This document shows positions 7,324 through 16,555 of a DNA stretch of 64,000 nt, one piece after another (positions within the stretch are counted from its first letter, which is position 1; every line of letters starts with the position of its first letter). This stretch comes from Salsipaludibacter albus (GTDB lineage: Bacteria > Actinomycetota > Nitriliruptoria > Nitriliruptorales > Nitriliruptoraceae): the NCBI RefSeq assembly GCF_019798055.1, contig NZ_JAHOPH010000007.1, forward strand, positions 1 through 64,000, read 5' to 3'. The notes below the pieces were generated by a model. The model had not been told where the DNA came from and searched no databases. It worked only from the letters and a program-made list of their open reading frames with translations. Both the position numbers and the translations under genes were made by a program.

Positions 7324-9543
7324 TCAGGCCGCCGTGACGGACACGGGCACGGCGGTCAGCGCGGCCGTGCCCGACAACGGGTCCAGGGTCGTCGACGACA
7401 TCAGCAGGTTGACGTTGGCGCCGGGGCGGTCGCCGGCGACGTCCAGCTCGATCCCGTCCAGGTCGTGGCCGAACCCGTGTGGCAGCGAGACCACGCCGGG
7501 GCGGATGTCGTCGGTCACCTCGACCGGCACGGTCACGGCACCGTCGTCGGTCGACACGAGCGCGTGCCCGCCGTCCGACAACCCCCAGGCGATCGCGTCG
7601 TCGGGGTGGACCTGCAGCGTGCAGAGGTCCCTGGTCCCACGCAGGTGGGGCAGGTTGTGCATCCACGAGTTGTTCGTGCGGAGGTGGCGGCGCCCGACGA
7701 GCAGCGGACCATCGGACTGGGCGTCGCGCAGGGCCACCAGCCGCGCGACGTCCGCCATGATGGCGGCCGGTGCGAGCTCCACCCGCCCCGACGCCGTGGT
7801 CAGGACGTCGGGGATCCGAGGCTCGAGCGCGCCGAGGTCGATCCCGGACGGAGCCGCCTCCACCGCGGCCATGCTCAACCCGTCCGGCGCGTCGCCGAAC
7901 CCGTCGCCGTACGGACCCGAGCGGAGCATCAGGTCGAGCAGACGCTCGGGACCTCGGCGTGGGGCGACTGCCGCCAGCAGGTCCTCGGCGGTCCGCTCGC
8001 CGGTGCGTGCGGCCGGCCGCGACGCCAACTGGCTCGCCAGCCGGTGGGCGACCAGGTCGTCGGCATCGGCCGCGGGGACGTCGGGGCCGGCGCCCTGCGC
8101 GATCGCGGCCAGCCGCAGCAGGATGTCCTCCTCGGCCATCGCGTCGTCCGGCAACGGCAGCGGCGCCCGCGTGTAGACCGCGGCGTCCCGGATCGCCAGC
8201 GCGGCGAAGGCGAGGTCGTAGTGGGCCCGGTACCGGCTGGCCGGTGGTGGCAGGATCACGTCGGCACGCCGCGAGGTCGCGGTGACGTACGGGTCGACCG
8301 CGACCATGAAGTCCAGCTCGGCCAGGGCAGCGTCCAGGGCGCCGCCGTCGGGCGTCGACAGCACCGGATTGCCGGCCACGCACACGAAGGCCCGGACCTG
8401 GCCTTCCCCCGGCGTGGTCATCTCCTCGGCCAGCGCGGCGGCGGGAAGCTCACCCAGAACCTCGGGATGGCCGGACACCCGTGACCTCCACCGTCCGAAC
8501 CTCGTCGGCGGACGCCCGGTGCGGTCCTCGTGGGCCGGGTTGGGGAACATCGCGCCACCCGCCCGGTCGAGGTTGCCGGTCAGGACGTTGCAGACGTCGA
8601 CCAGCCACGACGCCAGCGTGCCGACGGTGGTCGTGGTCGTGCCGATGCGTCCGTACACCACGGCCCGGTCCGCCTTCGCCACCGCCCGGGCGAGGTCGCG
8701 GACCACGTCGGCGTCGACCCCGCAGGCCGGCGCGACGACGTCGGCGTCGAACCCGGCCAGCGCGTGGTCCACCTCCTCGACCCCGTCGACGTGGTCGGCC
8801 AGGTCACCCAGGTCGACCAGGCCCTCGTCGAACAGCGTGCGCACCATCCCGGCCAGCAGCAGGGCATCGGTGCCGGGGCGGATCGCGACGTGCTGGTCGG
8901 CCTTGGCGGCCGTGCGCGACCGCCGGGGGTCGATCACCATCAGCTGCCCGCCGCGGGCCTGCAGGTCGCGGATGCGACGGCCGACGTCCGGGACGGTCCA
9001 CAGGCTCCCGTTGGACATCAGCGGGTTCGCACCGAACGCGACCAGCAGGTCGGTCCGGTCGATGTCGGGCACCGGGATCGCGAGCGGATCGCCGAACAGC
9101 TCGGCGCAGGACCGGTGCTTGGGCATCTGGTCGACGGTGCTGGCGGTCGCGACGTTGCGCGTGCCGAGGGCCTGGCGCAGGACCCGTCCGTAGAGCTGTC
9201 CGGCCAGCGTGTGCACGTTCGGGTTGCCCTGGTAGAGCGCGACGGCATCGCGGCCGTGGGTGTCGAGGATCGGGCGGAGGTGTGCGTCGACGTGGGCGAA
9301 CGCCTCGTCCCAGGTCACGTCGCGCCAGGTGTCGCCGTCGCGGATCCGTGGCGTGGTGAGCCGGTCGGGGTCGTGGTCGAGCTCGCGCAGTGCCGCACCC
9401 TTCGGGCAGACGTAGCCGCGCGACAGGACGTGGTCGTCGTCCCCGCGGACCCCGACGATCGTGTCGCCGTCGAGCTCGAGCACCAGCCCGCAGGTGGCCT
9501 CGCACAGTGGACAGATCCGTCGCGCCGTCGTCGTCACGTCCAC
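7324..9543 (-). CDS. Molybdopterin-dependent oxidoreductase with N-terminal 4Fe-4S site
   Basis: A 739-aa member of the DMSO-reductase (MopB) superfamily, similar in plan to M. tuberculosis Rv0197. The N-terminal 4Fe-4S motif is C11-x2-C14-x3-C18-x28-C47. The Mo-bis-MGD domains follow: GNPNVH, the STVDQMPKH segment with Cys147 close to the expected molybdenum-ligand position, FGANPLMSNGSL, and the C-terminal MopB domain with LRTNNSWMHNLP and DDIRPGVVSLPHG. There is no Tat signal, so it is cytoplasmic. No electron-transfer subunit, FdhD sulfurtransferase or cofactor-biosynthesis gene lies nearby, so both substrate and redox partner are unknown. GTG or ATG choice at the 5' end does not affect the cluster motif. 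Confidence 0.88.
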   Translation of the reverse strand: MDVTTTARRICPLCEATCGLVLELDGDTIVGVRGDDDHVLSRGYVCPKGAALRELDHDPDRLTTPRIRDGDTWRDVTWDEAFAHVDAHLRPILDTHGRDAVALYQGNPNVHTLAGQLYGRVLRQALGTRNVATASTVDQMPKHRSCAELFGDPLAIPVPDIDRTDLLVAFGANPLMSNGSLWTVPDVGRRIRDLQARGGQLMVIDPRRSRTAAKADQHVAIRPGTDALLLAGMVRTLFDEGLVDLGDLADHVDGVEEVDHALAGFDADVVAPACGVDADVVRDLARAVAKADRAVVYGRIGTTTTTVGTLASWLVDVCNVLTGNLDRAGGAMFPNPAHEDRTGRPPTRFGRWRSRVSGHPEVLGELPAAALAEEMTTPGEGQVRAFVCVAGNPVLSTPDGGALDAALAELDFMVAVDPYVTATSRRADVILPPPASRYRAHYDLAFAALAIRDAAVYTRAPLPLPDDAMAEEDILLRLAAIAQGAGPDVPAADADDLVAHRLASQLASRPAARTGERTAEDLLAAVAPRRGPERLLDLMLRSGPYGDGFGDAPDGLSMAAVEAAPSGIDLGALEPRIPDVLTTASGRVELAPAAIMADVARLVALRDAQSDGPLLVGRRHLRTNNSWMHNLPHLRGTRDLCTLQVHPDDAIAWGLSDGGHALVSTDDGAVTVPVEVTDDIRPGVVSLPHGFGHDLDGIELDVAGDRPGANVNLLMSSTTLDPLSGTAALTAVPVSVTAA

Positions 9544-9564
9544 TCCCGGTCCCGTGCGCCCAGC

Positions 9565-11280
9565 CTAGGTCGCCCCGTCGCGGCCCTCATGGCGGGGGGT
9601 GTCGTCGACCTGCTCGGCGAGCCAGGTCCGGTAGCCGTCCAGCGCCGTCGGCAACGTCGGGAACACGCGATCCCGGCCCAGCTCGGCGAGGAACCCGGCC
9701 CGGTCCAGCTGGACGGCGAGGTCCTGCTTGACCCGGGCGAGTGCCAGCACGATCCCCCGGTCGACGAGCTGGAGGCGCAGGGCCTTGAGCCCGTCGACGG
9801 CGGTGCTGTCGACCTCCACGTTCGCCTCGACGTTGAGCACCAGCCAGCGGACGGGCCCGTCGACGGCCTCGACCTGGTCGATCGCCGCGATGGCGCGCCG
9901 GCGGAAGTCCGCCGCGTTGGCGAAGAAGAGCGGGGAGTCGTAGCGGTACACGACCAGCCCCGGCAGCGTCTCGGCCTCGGGGTAGTCGTCGACGTCGTGC
10001 ATCCCGGCCAGGCCCGGCACCAGTCCCTGGATTGCGTCGTGCGGCCGCGCCACCCGGACCAGCAACTCGGCGACCGACAGGACGACGGCCACGACCACGC
10101 CGACGAGGATGTCGAGCACCAGCACGGACACCGTGGTGGCCAGCGCCAGCAGCACCTCTGCGCGTCGGAACCGGGCCAGCCGCACGAACGCCTGCCGGTC
10201 GATCAACCGCCAGGCGGCGTGGACGACAAGGGCCCCCAGCGCGGCGAGCGGGAACGTCGCGAGCACGGGGCGGAACAGGAACAGGGTGGCGACCACCGCG
10301 GCCAGGGCGACCACCGAGTACAGCTGGGTCCGGCTGCCGGCGTCGTCGCCCAGGGCGGTCCGCGACCCGCTCGAGCTGATCGGCATTCCCTGGGTGAGCG
10401 CCACGCCGAGGTTGGACACCCCCAGGGCGGCCAACTCACGGTTGGCGTCGACCTCCTCGCGCCGTCGGACCGCGAACGAGCGGGCAGTCAGGACGTTGTC
10501 CGTGTACCCGACCATCATCAGCCCCAGTGCGGGCCAGACCAGCATGCCGACGTCGGTGGTCGACACGTCGGGCACCCGGGGCAGGGGCAGGCCGGACGGG
10601 ATCTGGCCGACGACGTCCAGCCGATCGGCCCACCCGGCGGCGGCGACCAGCGCCGATGCCCCGAGCACGACCAACAGTGACCCGGGGGCACGCGGCCACC
10701 AGCGTGAAATCCCGGCCAGCAGCGCAAGCACGGCCAGCGACAGTCCGGTGGTCACGGGATCGATCGTGTCCATGGCCCCCACGAACGACACGAGCCGATC
10801 GAGCACGGACCCGCCGGTGACGTCCGCGCCGGTCAGGGTGCCGAGTTGGCTGACGATCATCGTGATCGCCACGCCCGACATGTAGCCCACCAGCACGGGA
10901 TGGGACAGCAGGTCGGCGATGACACCGAAGCGCATCACCCAGGCGACCAGGCACCACAGGCCCATGAGCCCGGCGAGCAACGCCGCCAGCGCGACGGCCC
11001 GCGTCGGGTCGCCCCGGGCGAGCGGGCCGATCGCGACCGCGGTCATCAACGCGGTCGTGGATTCCGGCCCGACCGACAGCTGACGCGACGACCCCAGCAC
11101 GGCGTAGATGGCGAGCGGGACCAGCAGCGCGTACAGCCCCGAGGCGACCGGAAGCCCGGCCAGTTCGGCGTAGGCCATGACCTGGGGCACGGCATAGGCG
11201 GCGACCGTGATCCCGGCGACGACGTCGCCGCGAAGCCAGGTCCGGTCGTCATCGCGCATGGAGGGGGCCGGCGTGCCCAT
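9565..11280 (-). CDS. SulP-family anion transporter with STAS domain
   Basis: A 571-aa membrane protein of the SLC26/SulP family. It opens with WLRGDVVAGITVAAYAVPQVMAYAELAGLP, the family signature in TM1-2, followed by about 12-14 hydrophobic segments. The repeat-centre motif lies near SFAVRRREEVDANRELAALGVSN, and a cytoplasmic STAS domain fills the last ~130 residues (VVYRYDSPLFFANAADFRRR, VEVDSTAVDGL). Likely substrates are sulfate, bicarbonate or dicarboxylates. Start ATG 11280 follows GAGGAG with 7-nt spacing; the frame is open further upstream. It is divergent from the beta-CASP nuclease across 200 bp. Confidence 0.88.
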   Translation of the reverse strand: MGTPAPSMRDDDRTWLRGDVVAGITVAAYAVPQVMAYAELAGLPVASGLYALLVPLAIYAVLGSSRQLSVGPESTTALMTAVAIGPLARGDPTRAVALAALLAGLMGLWCLVAWVMRFGVIADLLSHPVLVGYMSGVAITMIVSQLGTLTGADVTGGSVLDRLVSFVGAMDTIDPVTTGLSLAVLALLAGISRWWPRAPGSLLVVLGASALVAAAGWADRLDVVGQIPSGLPLPRVPDVSTTDVGMLVWPALGLMMVGYTDNVLTARSFAVRRREEVDANRELAALGVSNLGVALTQGMPISSSGSRTALGDDAGSRTQLYSVVALAAVVATLFLFRPVLATFPLAALGALVVHAAWRLIDRQAFVRLARFRRAEVLLALATTVSVLVLDILVGVVVAVVLSVAELLVRVARPHDAIQGLVPGLAGMHDVDDYPEAETLPGLVVYRYDSPLFFANAADFRRRAIAAIDQVEAVDGPVRWLVLNVEANVEVDSTAVDGLKALRLQLVDRGIVLALARVKQDLAVQLDRAGFLAELGRDRVFPTLPTALDGYRTWLAEQVDDTPRHEGRDGAT

Positions 11281-11480
11281 CCGGGGCTCCTCGCGGTTCG
11301 CGCCGAGCGCAGGTCGAGCCGGGGCGGAGGCAGGTGCGGTCCGCCGGGTTCCCACGATAGGTCGTCGCCGGGCCACGACAGCGGCCCGAGGACCATGGTG
11401 TGTCGGGACCTTCTGCCCTGACGTTCCATCGCGCGACCCCGTCCACTGGTCCACGTCGGCCGTGCAGGGAGGAGTCGCCA

Positions 11481-12872
11481 ATGGTCCGCTGCGTCCCGAC
11501 TCTGACCTTCCTGGGTGCGGCCGGCACGGTCACCGGCAGCAAGTTCCTGCTGGAGTTCGACGGCCACCGGGTCCTGGTGGACTGCGGACTCTTCCAGGGG
11601 CTCAAGCACCTGCGCCGGCGGAACTGGCAGCCCCTTCCCGGCCACGTCGCCGACCTCGACGCCGTGGTGCTCAGCCACGGCCACCTCGACCACTGCGGCC
11701 ACCTCCCGCGGCTGTACCGGCAGGGCTTCCGTGGGCCGGTGCACGCCAGCCCGGGAACCATCGACCTGGCCGGCATCGTCCTGCCCGACTCGGGCCACCT
11801 CCAGGAGGAGCAGGCCACCCACGCCAACCGCCATGGCTGGTCCAGGCACGACCCCGCCCTGGCCCTGTACACCGAGCAGGACGCACGCAACGCCCTCGAG
11901 CTGTTCGTGCCGTTGCCGCACAACGTGCGCCGCGAGGTCGCGCCCGGGATCGTCGTCGAACTCGCACGGGCCGGCCACATCCTCGGCTCGAGCATCGTCC
12001 GGGTCCAGCTCGGTGGGACGTCCGTCACGTTCAGTGGCGACCTCGGGCGTCCGACCCATCCCCTGCTGCGGGCGCCCGAACCCGTCGGCGACACCGACTG
12101 GCTGGTCGTGGAGTCCACCTACGGCGACCGCACCCACGACGACGCCGGCGCGGTCGAGGCCCTGCGTGACGTCATCACCCGGACGATCGACCGTGGCGGC
12201 ACGGTCGTCATCCCGGCGTTCGCGGTCGACCGCACCGAGGTGCTGCTGCACCACCTGGGTCGGCTGCACGATCGCGGGGAGCTCCCGGACGCGCCGATCT
12301 ACGTGGACAGCCCGATGGCCCTGGCCGCCCTGCGGGTGTACCGCGACGCCATCGCGGCCCGGTCGGAGGAGTTCCGCCCCTCCGTCCTGGCCGATCCGAC
12401 CCCGTTCCTGGACGAGCGGGTCACCGAGGTGCTCGACCCGGAGGGCTCGAAGGCGATCACCCGGTCGCGGGAGCCCAAGGTCGTCGTGTCGGCGTCGGGC
12501 ATGGCGACCGGCGGGCGGGTCGTCCACCACCTGGCCGCGTTCCTCCCCGACCCGGCCAGCAGCGTGGTGCTGGTCGGCTTCCAGCCCCAGGGGACCCGTG
12601 GTCGGTCCCTGCTGGACGGCTCGACCGAGCTGAAGATGATGGGACGCTACGTCCGCGTCCGCGCCGAGGTGGTCGACGTCGCGGCGTTCTCGGTGCATGC
12701 CGACGCCGACGAACTCATGGACTGGGTCGCCACGTCGTCGCGGGCACCGCGCGGGGTGTTCGTCGTGCATGGCGAGGCCGATGCGGCGACGGCACTGCAC
12801 GACCGCATCGAGGAGGAGCTGGACTGGACGGCGGTCGTCGCCCGCGACGACGAACGCGTCCTGCTGGGCTGA
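11481..12872 (+). CDS. MBL-fold beta-CASP RNA metallo-hydrolase
   Basis: A 463-aa metallo-beta-lactamase/beta-CASP nuclease of the bacterial/archaeal CPSF-like group. Zinc ligands are in SHGHLDHCGH (H66, H68, D70, H71), the GHILGSS histidine and SGDLG. The beta-CASP motifs are STYGDRTHDD, PAFAVDRTEVLL and SASGMATGGR, and AFSVHADADEL supplies the C-terminal ligand (FSVHAD rather than the usual FSGHAD). It probably processes RNA endo- or exonucleolytically in the cytoplasm. Start ATG 11481 is set by a strong GGGAGGAG. It is convergent with the DUF6544-like gene and probably monocistronic. Confidence 0.88.
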   Translation: MVRCVPTLTFLGAAGTVTGSKFLLEFDGHRVLVDCGLFQGLKHLRRRNWQPLPGHVADLDAVVLSHGHLDHCGHLPRLYRQGFRGPVHASPGTIDLAGIVLPDSGHLQEEQATHANRHGWSRHDPALALYTEQDARNALELFVPLPHNVRREVAPGIVVELARAGHILGSSIVRVQLGGTSVTFSGDLGRPTHPLLRAPEPVGDTDWLVVESTYGDRTHDDAGAVEALRDVITRTIDRGGTVVIPAFAVDRTEVLLHHLGRLHDRGELPDAPIYVDSPMALAALRVYRDAIAARSEEFRPSVLADPTPFLDERVTEVLDPEGSKAITRSREPKVVVSASGMATGGRVVHHLAAFLPDPASSVVLVGFQPQGTRGRSLLDGSTELKMMGRYVRVRAEVVDVAAFSVHADADELMDWVATSSRAPRGVFVVHGEADAATALHDRIEEELDWTAVVARDDERVLLG

Positions 12873-12921
12873 CCGCGGACGGCGTTCCGGCTGCCGGCGG
12901 GCAGGCGGGCCACTGCGGCGC

Positions 12922-13728
12922 TCAGGTGTCGAGCAGGACCGGCGGGCGGTCGAGGTCGACGGCCAGGTTCGGGAAGCGGGCGTCGGTGATCGCGAACTCG
13001 AGGAACTCGCCAGCGGCCTGGCCGCGGGTGCCGTGGTCCCACCCGACCCGCCCGGCCGTCGGGATCGTGACCCCGTCGAAGGTGGCGTGGTCGGTGAACG
13101 TGCCCCCGAAGACGTGCCACCCGAAGACCCCCGTTTCGGGGTCGCCCCAGCGGTCGAGCTCCAGCTCGCGCAGCCGTCCGGTGTCGTCGACCGTCACCAC
13201 GACGTGAACCTCGTGGCCCTCGATGGTCAGGACGACCACCGCGCGCCGATCGTCCAGCCCCAGCCAGGTCGCCCCCAGCGCCGGGAGCAGTCCCTGGGGC
13301 GCCCACGCCACGGTCTCGGCGGCCATGCGCCCGATCGTGCTCAGGTCCACGTCGGGACCCACCGCGTGGGCAACGGGCACCCGCCCCCACAGCCAGAAGT
13401 CCAGCCCCGCGCGGCCACGCCACAGCAGGTCGGAACCAGAGACGGTCAGGGGCCGGGGCCCGACGCGGGCCGCCCACACCATCCCGCGACCGACGTGCAG
13501 CACCTGGCGGGCCGTGAACGACATCCAGGCCCGGAGTCGGATCCGGCCTTCCATCGCGAGCACCACGATCGGCGACAGCGCCACCCCCGGTTCCAGGGCG
13601 AACTCGAGCAGCCGTCGAGCGGGCGCCGGCAGGTCGGCCACGTCGGCCGGGTCGAAGCGGCCCACCGCCGGTGTCAGCGTGGTCAGCTCGTGCCAGGCCT
13701 GCCACGTCGTCACGTCGTGCCCGTGCAT
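12922..13728 (-). CDS. DUF6544-like hypothetical protein
   Basis: A 268-aa protein without a signal peptide. It opens with LPAPARRLLEFALEPG, continues with beta strands such as VVVLAMEGRIRLRAWMSFTARQVLHVGRG, and has the conserved centre MAAETVAWAPQGLLPALG, which I associate with the DUF6544 family (lipoprotein-like beta-barrel fold, unknown function). Start ATG 13728 is preceded by GGAGG at 5-6 nt. Its upstream region is the repeat-rich gap shared with the GNAT gene, so both may be controlled from there. Confidence 0.65.
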   Translation of the reverse strand: MHGHDVTTWQAWHELTTLTPAVGRFDPADVADLPAPARRLLEFALEPGVALSPIVVLAMEGRIRLRAWMSFTARQVLHVGRGMVWAARVGPRPLTVSGSDLLWRGRAGLDFWLWGRVPVAHAVGPDVDLSTIGRMAAETVAWAPQGLLPALGATWLGLDDRRAVVVLTIEGHEVHVVVTVDDTGRLRELELDRWGDPETGVFGWHVFGGTFTDHATFDGVTIPTAGRVGWDHGTRGQAAGEFLEFAITDARFPNLAVDLDRPPVLLDT

Positions 13729-13861
13729 CTCGACCTCCGGTGCCAGCGCGGTTCGAAGACTGTGCCCAGCATGGACGCCCGGACGTGCCGGGACAGGTGC
13801 CGAGAGTCCCCACCTCGGAAGGACCATCGCGCCCTGTCCGGGGCCTTCGTCGCCGCCGTGC

Positions 13862-13960
13862 TGGCGTTCCACCCGCGTCCTGCACGGGTCCAACGCCACA
13901 CCGGCCCCTTGTCCCTGCCATGCTGGCGTTCCCCCCGGACCACGTGCGGGTCGAACGTCA
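13862..13960. promoter_or_regulatory. Paired 14-9-14 inverted repeats in a divergent promoter region
   Basis: Two copies of the same imperfect palindrome, 62 bp apart. Copy 1 has arms TGGCGTTCCACCCG (13862-13875) and CGGGTCCAACGCCA (13885-13898), 12 of 14 paired. Copy 2 has TGGCGTTCCCCCCG (13924-13937) and CGGGTCGAACGTCA (13947-13960), 11 of 14 paired. Both have a 9-bp centre. They occupy the 307-bp gap between the DUF6544-like gene (-) and the GNAT gene (+), which otherwise holds no gene. They look like tandem operators of a dimeric repressor, or folded attenuators. Confidence 0.6.
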
Positions 13961-14035
13961 TCGGAACGGCTCCGTCGGCGTAGGCTCCGGGAACAGCGAC
14001 CGTTCCGGATCGGCCGCCTGTTCACGGGGGCCGCC

Positions 14036-14635
14036 ATGGCCGGCGACACGGGAAACCACGCGCCGGCCGACGACGGTGTCGTCGTGGTCACCGATCGCCT
14101 GGTGGTCCGGGCCTTCCGCGCCGACGACCTGCCGGAGGTCGTCGCACTGCACGCCGACCCCGAGGTCATGCACCACATCACCAACGGCGTGGCCGAGGAC
14201 CCCGACGAGGTGGCCGCGTGGCTCGACCACTGGGTGGAGGTTGCGCACCGCGATCTCGACACCGGCTGCTGGGCGGCCGTCGACCGGTCGTCGGGACGCT
14301 TCGTCGGCTGGTTCCACCTGTTCCGCGACGACCCGCCGGCCACGGACACGCTCGAACTGGGTTACCGGCTGCGCCGCGACGCCTGGGGTCTTGGTCTGGC
14401 CGCCGAGGGCTCCCGAGCGTTGGTCGACCGCGCGTTCGCCACCACCGACGCCGCCCGGGTCCGCGCCGAGACGATGGTGGTCCACACCGCCTCGCGGCGG
14501 GTCATGGAGAAGGTCGGCATGCACCTGGTCCGGGTCTTCGACGCCGACTGGCCGGTGCGGATCCCCGGTGACGAGCACGGCGACGTGGAGTACGCCATCG
14601 ACCGGGCCGACGGGAACACCGGGCCCGTCACGTGA
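14036..14635 (+). CDS. GNAT-family N-acetyltransferase
   Basis: A 199-aa acetyltransferase of the RimJ/RimL-like group (Acetyltransf_3). Recognisable pieces are VTDRLVVRAFRADDLPEVVALHADPEVM, GWFHLFRDD, the acetyl-CoA-binding strand-loop ELGYRLRRDAWGLGLAAEGSRALV (with R-x-x-W-G-x-G-x-A) and the C-terminal RVMEKVGMHLVRVF. It transfers an acetyl group from acetyl-CoA to a protein N-terminus or a small amine; the substrate is unknown. Start ATG 14036 lacks a strong ribosome-binding site. It sits downstream of the paired inverted repeats. Confidence 0.85.
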   Translation: MAGDTGNHAPADDGVVVVTDRLVVRAFRADDLPEVVALHADPEVMHHITNGVAEDPDEVAAWLDHWVEVAHRDLDTGCWAAVDRSSGRFVGWFHLFRDDPPATDTLELGYRLRRDAWGLGLAAEGSRALVDRAFATTDAARVRAETMVVHTASRRVMEKVGMHLVRVFDADWPVRIPGDEHGDVEYAIDRADGNTGPVT

Positions 14636-14647
14636 CGGCCGCTGGCC

Positions 14648-15913
14648 TCACCGCCCGTGGTCGCCCTCGGCGCCTGCGATCCCCGGGAAGGTGGTCGTGG
14701 CGACCGTCTCGGCCACGACGCGACCCCGGCTGACCACCCACCGCGGGGCCTCGTGGTGCCGCAACACGTCGAGCACGCGCTCGTGCTGGTGCACGACGAG
14801 GTTGGCGGGTCGCCCCTCGGCAAGGACGTGGCCGGAGATCCCGAGCACGTCGGCTGCCCGGGTCGTGACCAGGTCGAGCAAGCGCTCCTGCTGCGGCCCG
14901 GAGAGCCAGCCCAGTGCGTGGGCGCACAGGAAGGCGATCTCCAGCATGCTGTGACGGCCGAACGGGTAGTAGGCGTCGGAGATGTCGTCCTGGCCGAGCG
15001 CGACCGGGACGTCCAGCGAGTCGAACAGGTCGACGGGGAGGTGCAGCGGCCCAGTCTGGGGATCCGACACGAAGGCCAGCCCGGCTTTCCCGGCCAGTCC
15101 CGCGAGCTGCAGTTGCGATGGCCGTTCGTAGGTGCCGACCGCGCGGGCGTGGCAGGCCACGCCGAGTCCCACCAGGTCGTGGTCGAGCATGCCCACGGCC
15201 AACATCTCGGTGGTGCGCAACGCCGGGTCGCCGGCGTCGTCGGTCAGCATCGCGACCCGCCGGCCGGTGCGGGCGGCAAGTTCGCAGGCCCAGTCGACGT
15301 GGCGCTGCTGGTCCCGGACCGAGTGCTCGATCCACGGGATGCCCCCGACCACGTCCGCGCCGAGCTCGATCGCCTGCTCGCCCAGCTCGGCCGCACCGGG
15401 GTCGCGCACGACGCCGTCCTGCGGGAAGGCGACGACCTGGACGTCCAGGACGTCGGCAAACTCGGCGACGGCGTCGAGCACGCCGTGCAGCCCCTCCAGG
15501 CCACCGGTCGTGTCGACGTCGACGAACGCCTGGAGGTGGAGGGTGCCGTGGCGGACCGCCTCGACCAGGGCACGGCGGACGTTGGGCGTGATCCACGCAC
15601 GGTCGTAGTCCTCCTTGACCGTGCGGGCCACCTCGATGGCGGTCATGGCGGACCCCATCGAGCCAGCGGTGTAGGCACCGAGTGCGCCGTCGCCCACGCG
15701 GTCCAGCGAATGGACCTTGTCGAGGTGCATGTGCCCGTTGACGAACGACTCGGTGACCAGCCGCCCGTCCGCCTCCAGCACCGCCGCACCGTCGACGGCC
15801 CCGACGTCGACCACCCCCGCGTCGGCGATCGCGGTCACGCGTCCCTCGTCCACCACGAGGTCGACCACGCGCCCGTCGCGCAGTCGTGCTGCCCGGACGA
15901 CCAGTGCTGCCAT
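14648..15913 (-). CDS. Amidohydrolase, cytosine-deaminase-like, with altered metal site
   Basis: A 421-aa TIM-barrel amidohydrolase. It has the N-terminal metal motif H61-M-H63-L-D-K of cytosine deaminase-like enzymes, the barrel histidine in VACHARAVG (H255) and GQDDISDAYYPFGRHSML, which matches the CodA GHDDVFDPWYP segment. Where CodA has V-H-C-D-E (metal-ligand His and catalytic Glu), this protein reads M-L-T-D-D (222-226), so one metal ligand is Leu and the acid is Asp. Start ATG 15913 overlaps a GGAGG site at 4-5 nt. It may belong to a distinct subfamily with another reaction or metal use; annotation as a cytosine deaminase is not justified. Confidence 0.8.
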   Translation of the reverse strand: MAALVVRAARLRDGRVVDLVVDEGRVTAIADAGVVDVGAVDGAAVLEADGRLVTESFVNGHMHLDKVHSLDRVGDGALGAYTAGSMGSAMTAIEVARTVKEDYDRAWITPNVRRALVEAVRHGTLHLQAFVDVDTTGGLEGLHGVLDAVAEFADVLDVQVVAFPQDGVVRDPGAAELGEQAIELGADVVGGIPWIEHSVRDQQRHVDWACELAARTGRRVAMLTDDAGDPALRTTEMLAVGMLDHDLVGLGVACHARAVGTYERPSQLQLAGLAGKAGLAFVSDPQTGPLHLPVDLFDSLDVPVALGQDDISDAYYPFGRHSMLEIAFLCAHALGWLSGPQQERLLDLVTTRAADVLGISGHVLAEGRPANLVVHQHERVLDVLRHHEAPRWVVSRGRVVAETVATTTFPGIAGAEGDHGR

Positions 15914-16032
15914 GCTGCCTCCGCTCATGGATGGCGCGAACCTACTGACTCCAGGTTGCGACATCCTCCAGAGCGCGTACGCGCCCGCGGACGACCGCGC
16001 GTCGAGCCGACCGGCGGTCTAGGGTCCATTCC

Positions 16033-16470
16033 ATGTTCTGGCAGGTGACGATCGACGCGAACGAACCGGCCCGGCTCGCCCGGTTCTGGTCGGCAGCCCT
16101 GGGCTACGAGCCCCGGGTCCCGACCGAACCGTCCACGCCCTGGTGGGACCACTACCGGGGCCGGCTCGGCGAGGCCGACGCGTTCACCGACCGAATCTTC
16201 GACCCCGACGGTCGTCGACCGCCGATCTGGTTCCAGCAGGTCCCGGAGTCCAAGGCCGGCAAGAACCGGGTCCACCTCGACCTGTACCCCACCGAGCGCG
16301 ACGACCGCCTGTCCCAGGAACGCCGGGTCGAAGTGGTCGACGCGACGGTCGAGGAACTGGTCGCACTCGGGGCGACCGTCGTCCGTCGCGACCGCGACGA
16401 CGACCCGGACGACCCGTTCTACTACGTCGTGATGCAGGACCCGGAGGGCAACGAGTTCTGCGTCAGCTGA
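16033..16470 (+). CDS. VOC-superfamily protein
   Basis: A 145-aa protein with glyoxalase/bleomycin-resistance-like beta-alpha-beta-beta-beta repeats: WQVTIDANEPARLARFWSAALGYE at the start, KNRVHLDLYPTERD in the centre and YYVVMQDPEGNEFCVS at the end. The metal-site residues are H in VHLD and E in NEFC, partly conserved. It opens a run of same-strand genes (VOC, VOC, DUF1963) and is divergent from the amidohydrolase. Substrate unknown. Confidence 0.82.
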   Translation: MFWQVTIDANEPARLARFWSAALGYEPRVPTEPSTPWWDHYRGRLGEADAFTDRIFDPDGRRPPIWFQQVPESKAGKNRVHLDLYPTERDDRLSQERRVEVVDATVEELVALGATVVRRDRDDDPDDPFYYVVMQDPEGNEFCVS

Positions 16471-16555
16471 CCGGCTGCCATGCGTCCGATGAGTCGACGA
16501 CCCGTGCAACGTCCACCTCGGCAGACCCGTGAGCCAACCTCCTGAGGAGAACACG

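Noticed and set aside
8530-10680. 716-codon plus-strand frame antisense to the molybdopterin oxidoreductase and SulP genes
   Set aside because: No ribosome-binding site, no domain, spans two genes with clear family motifs.
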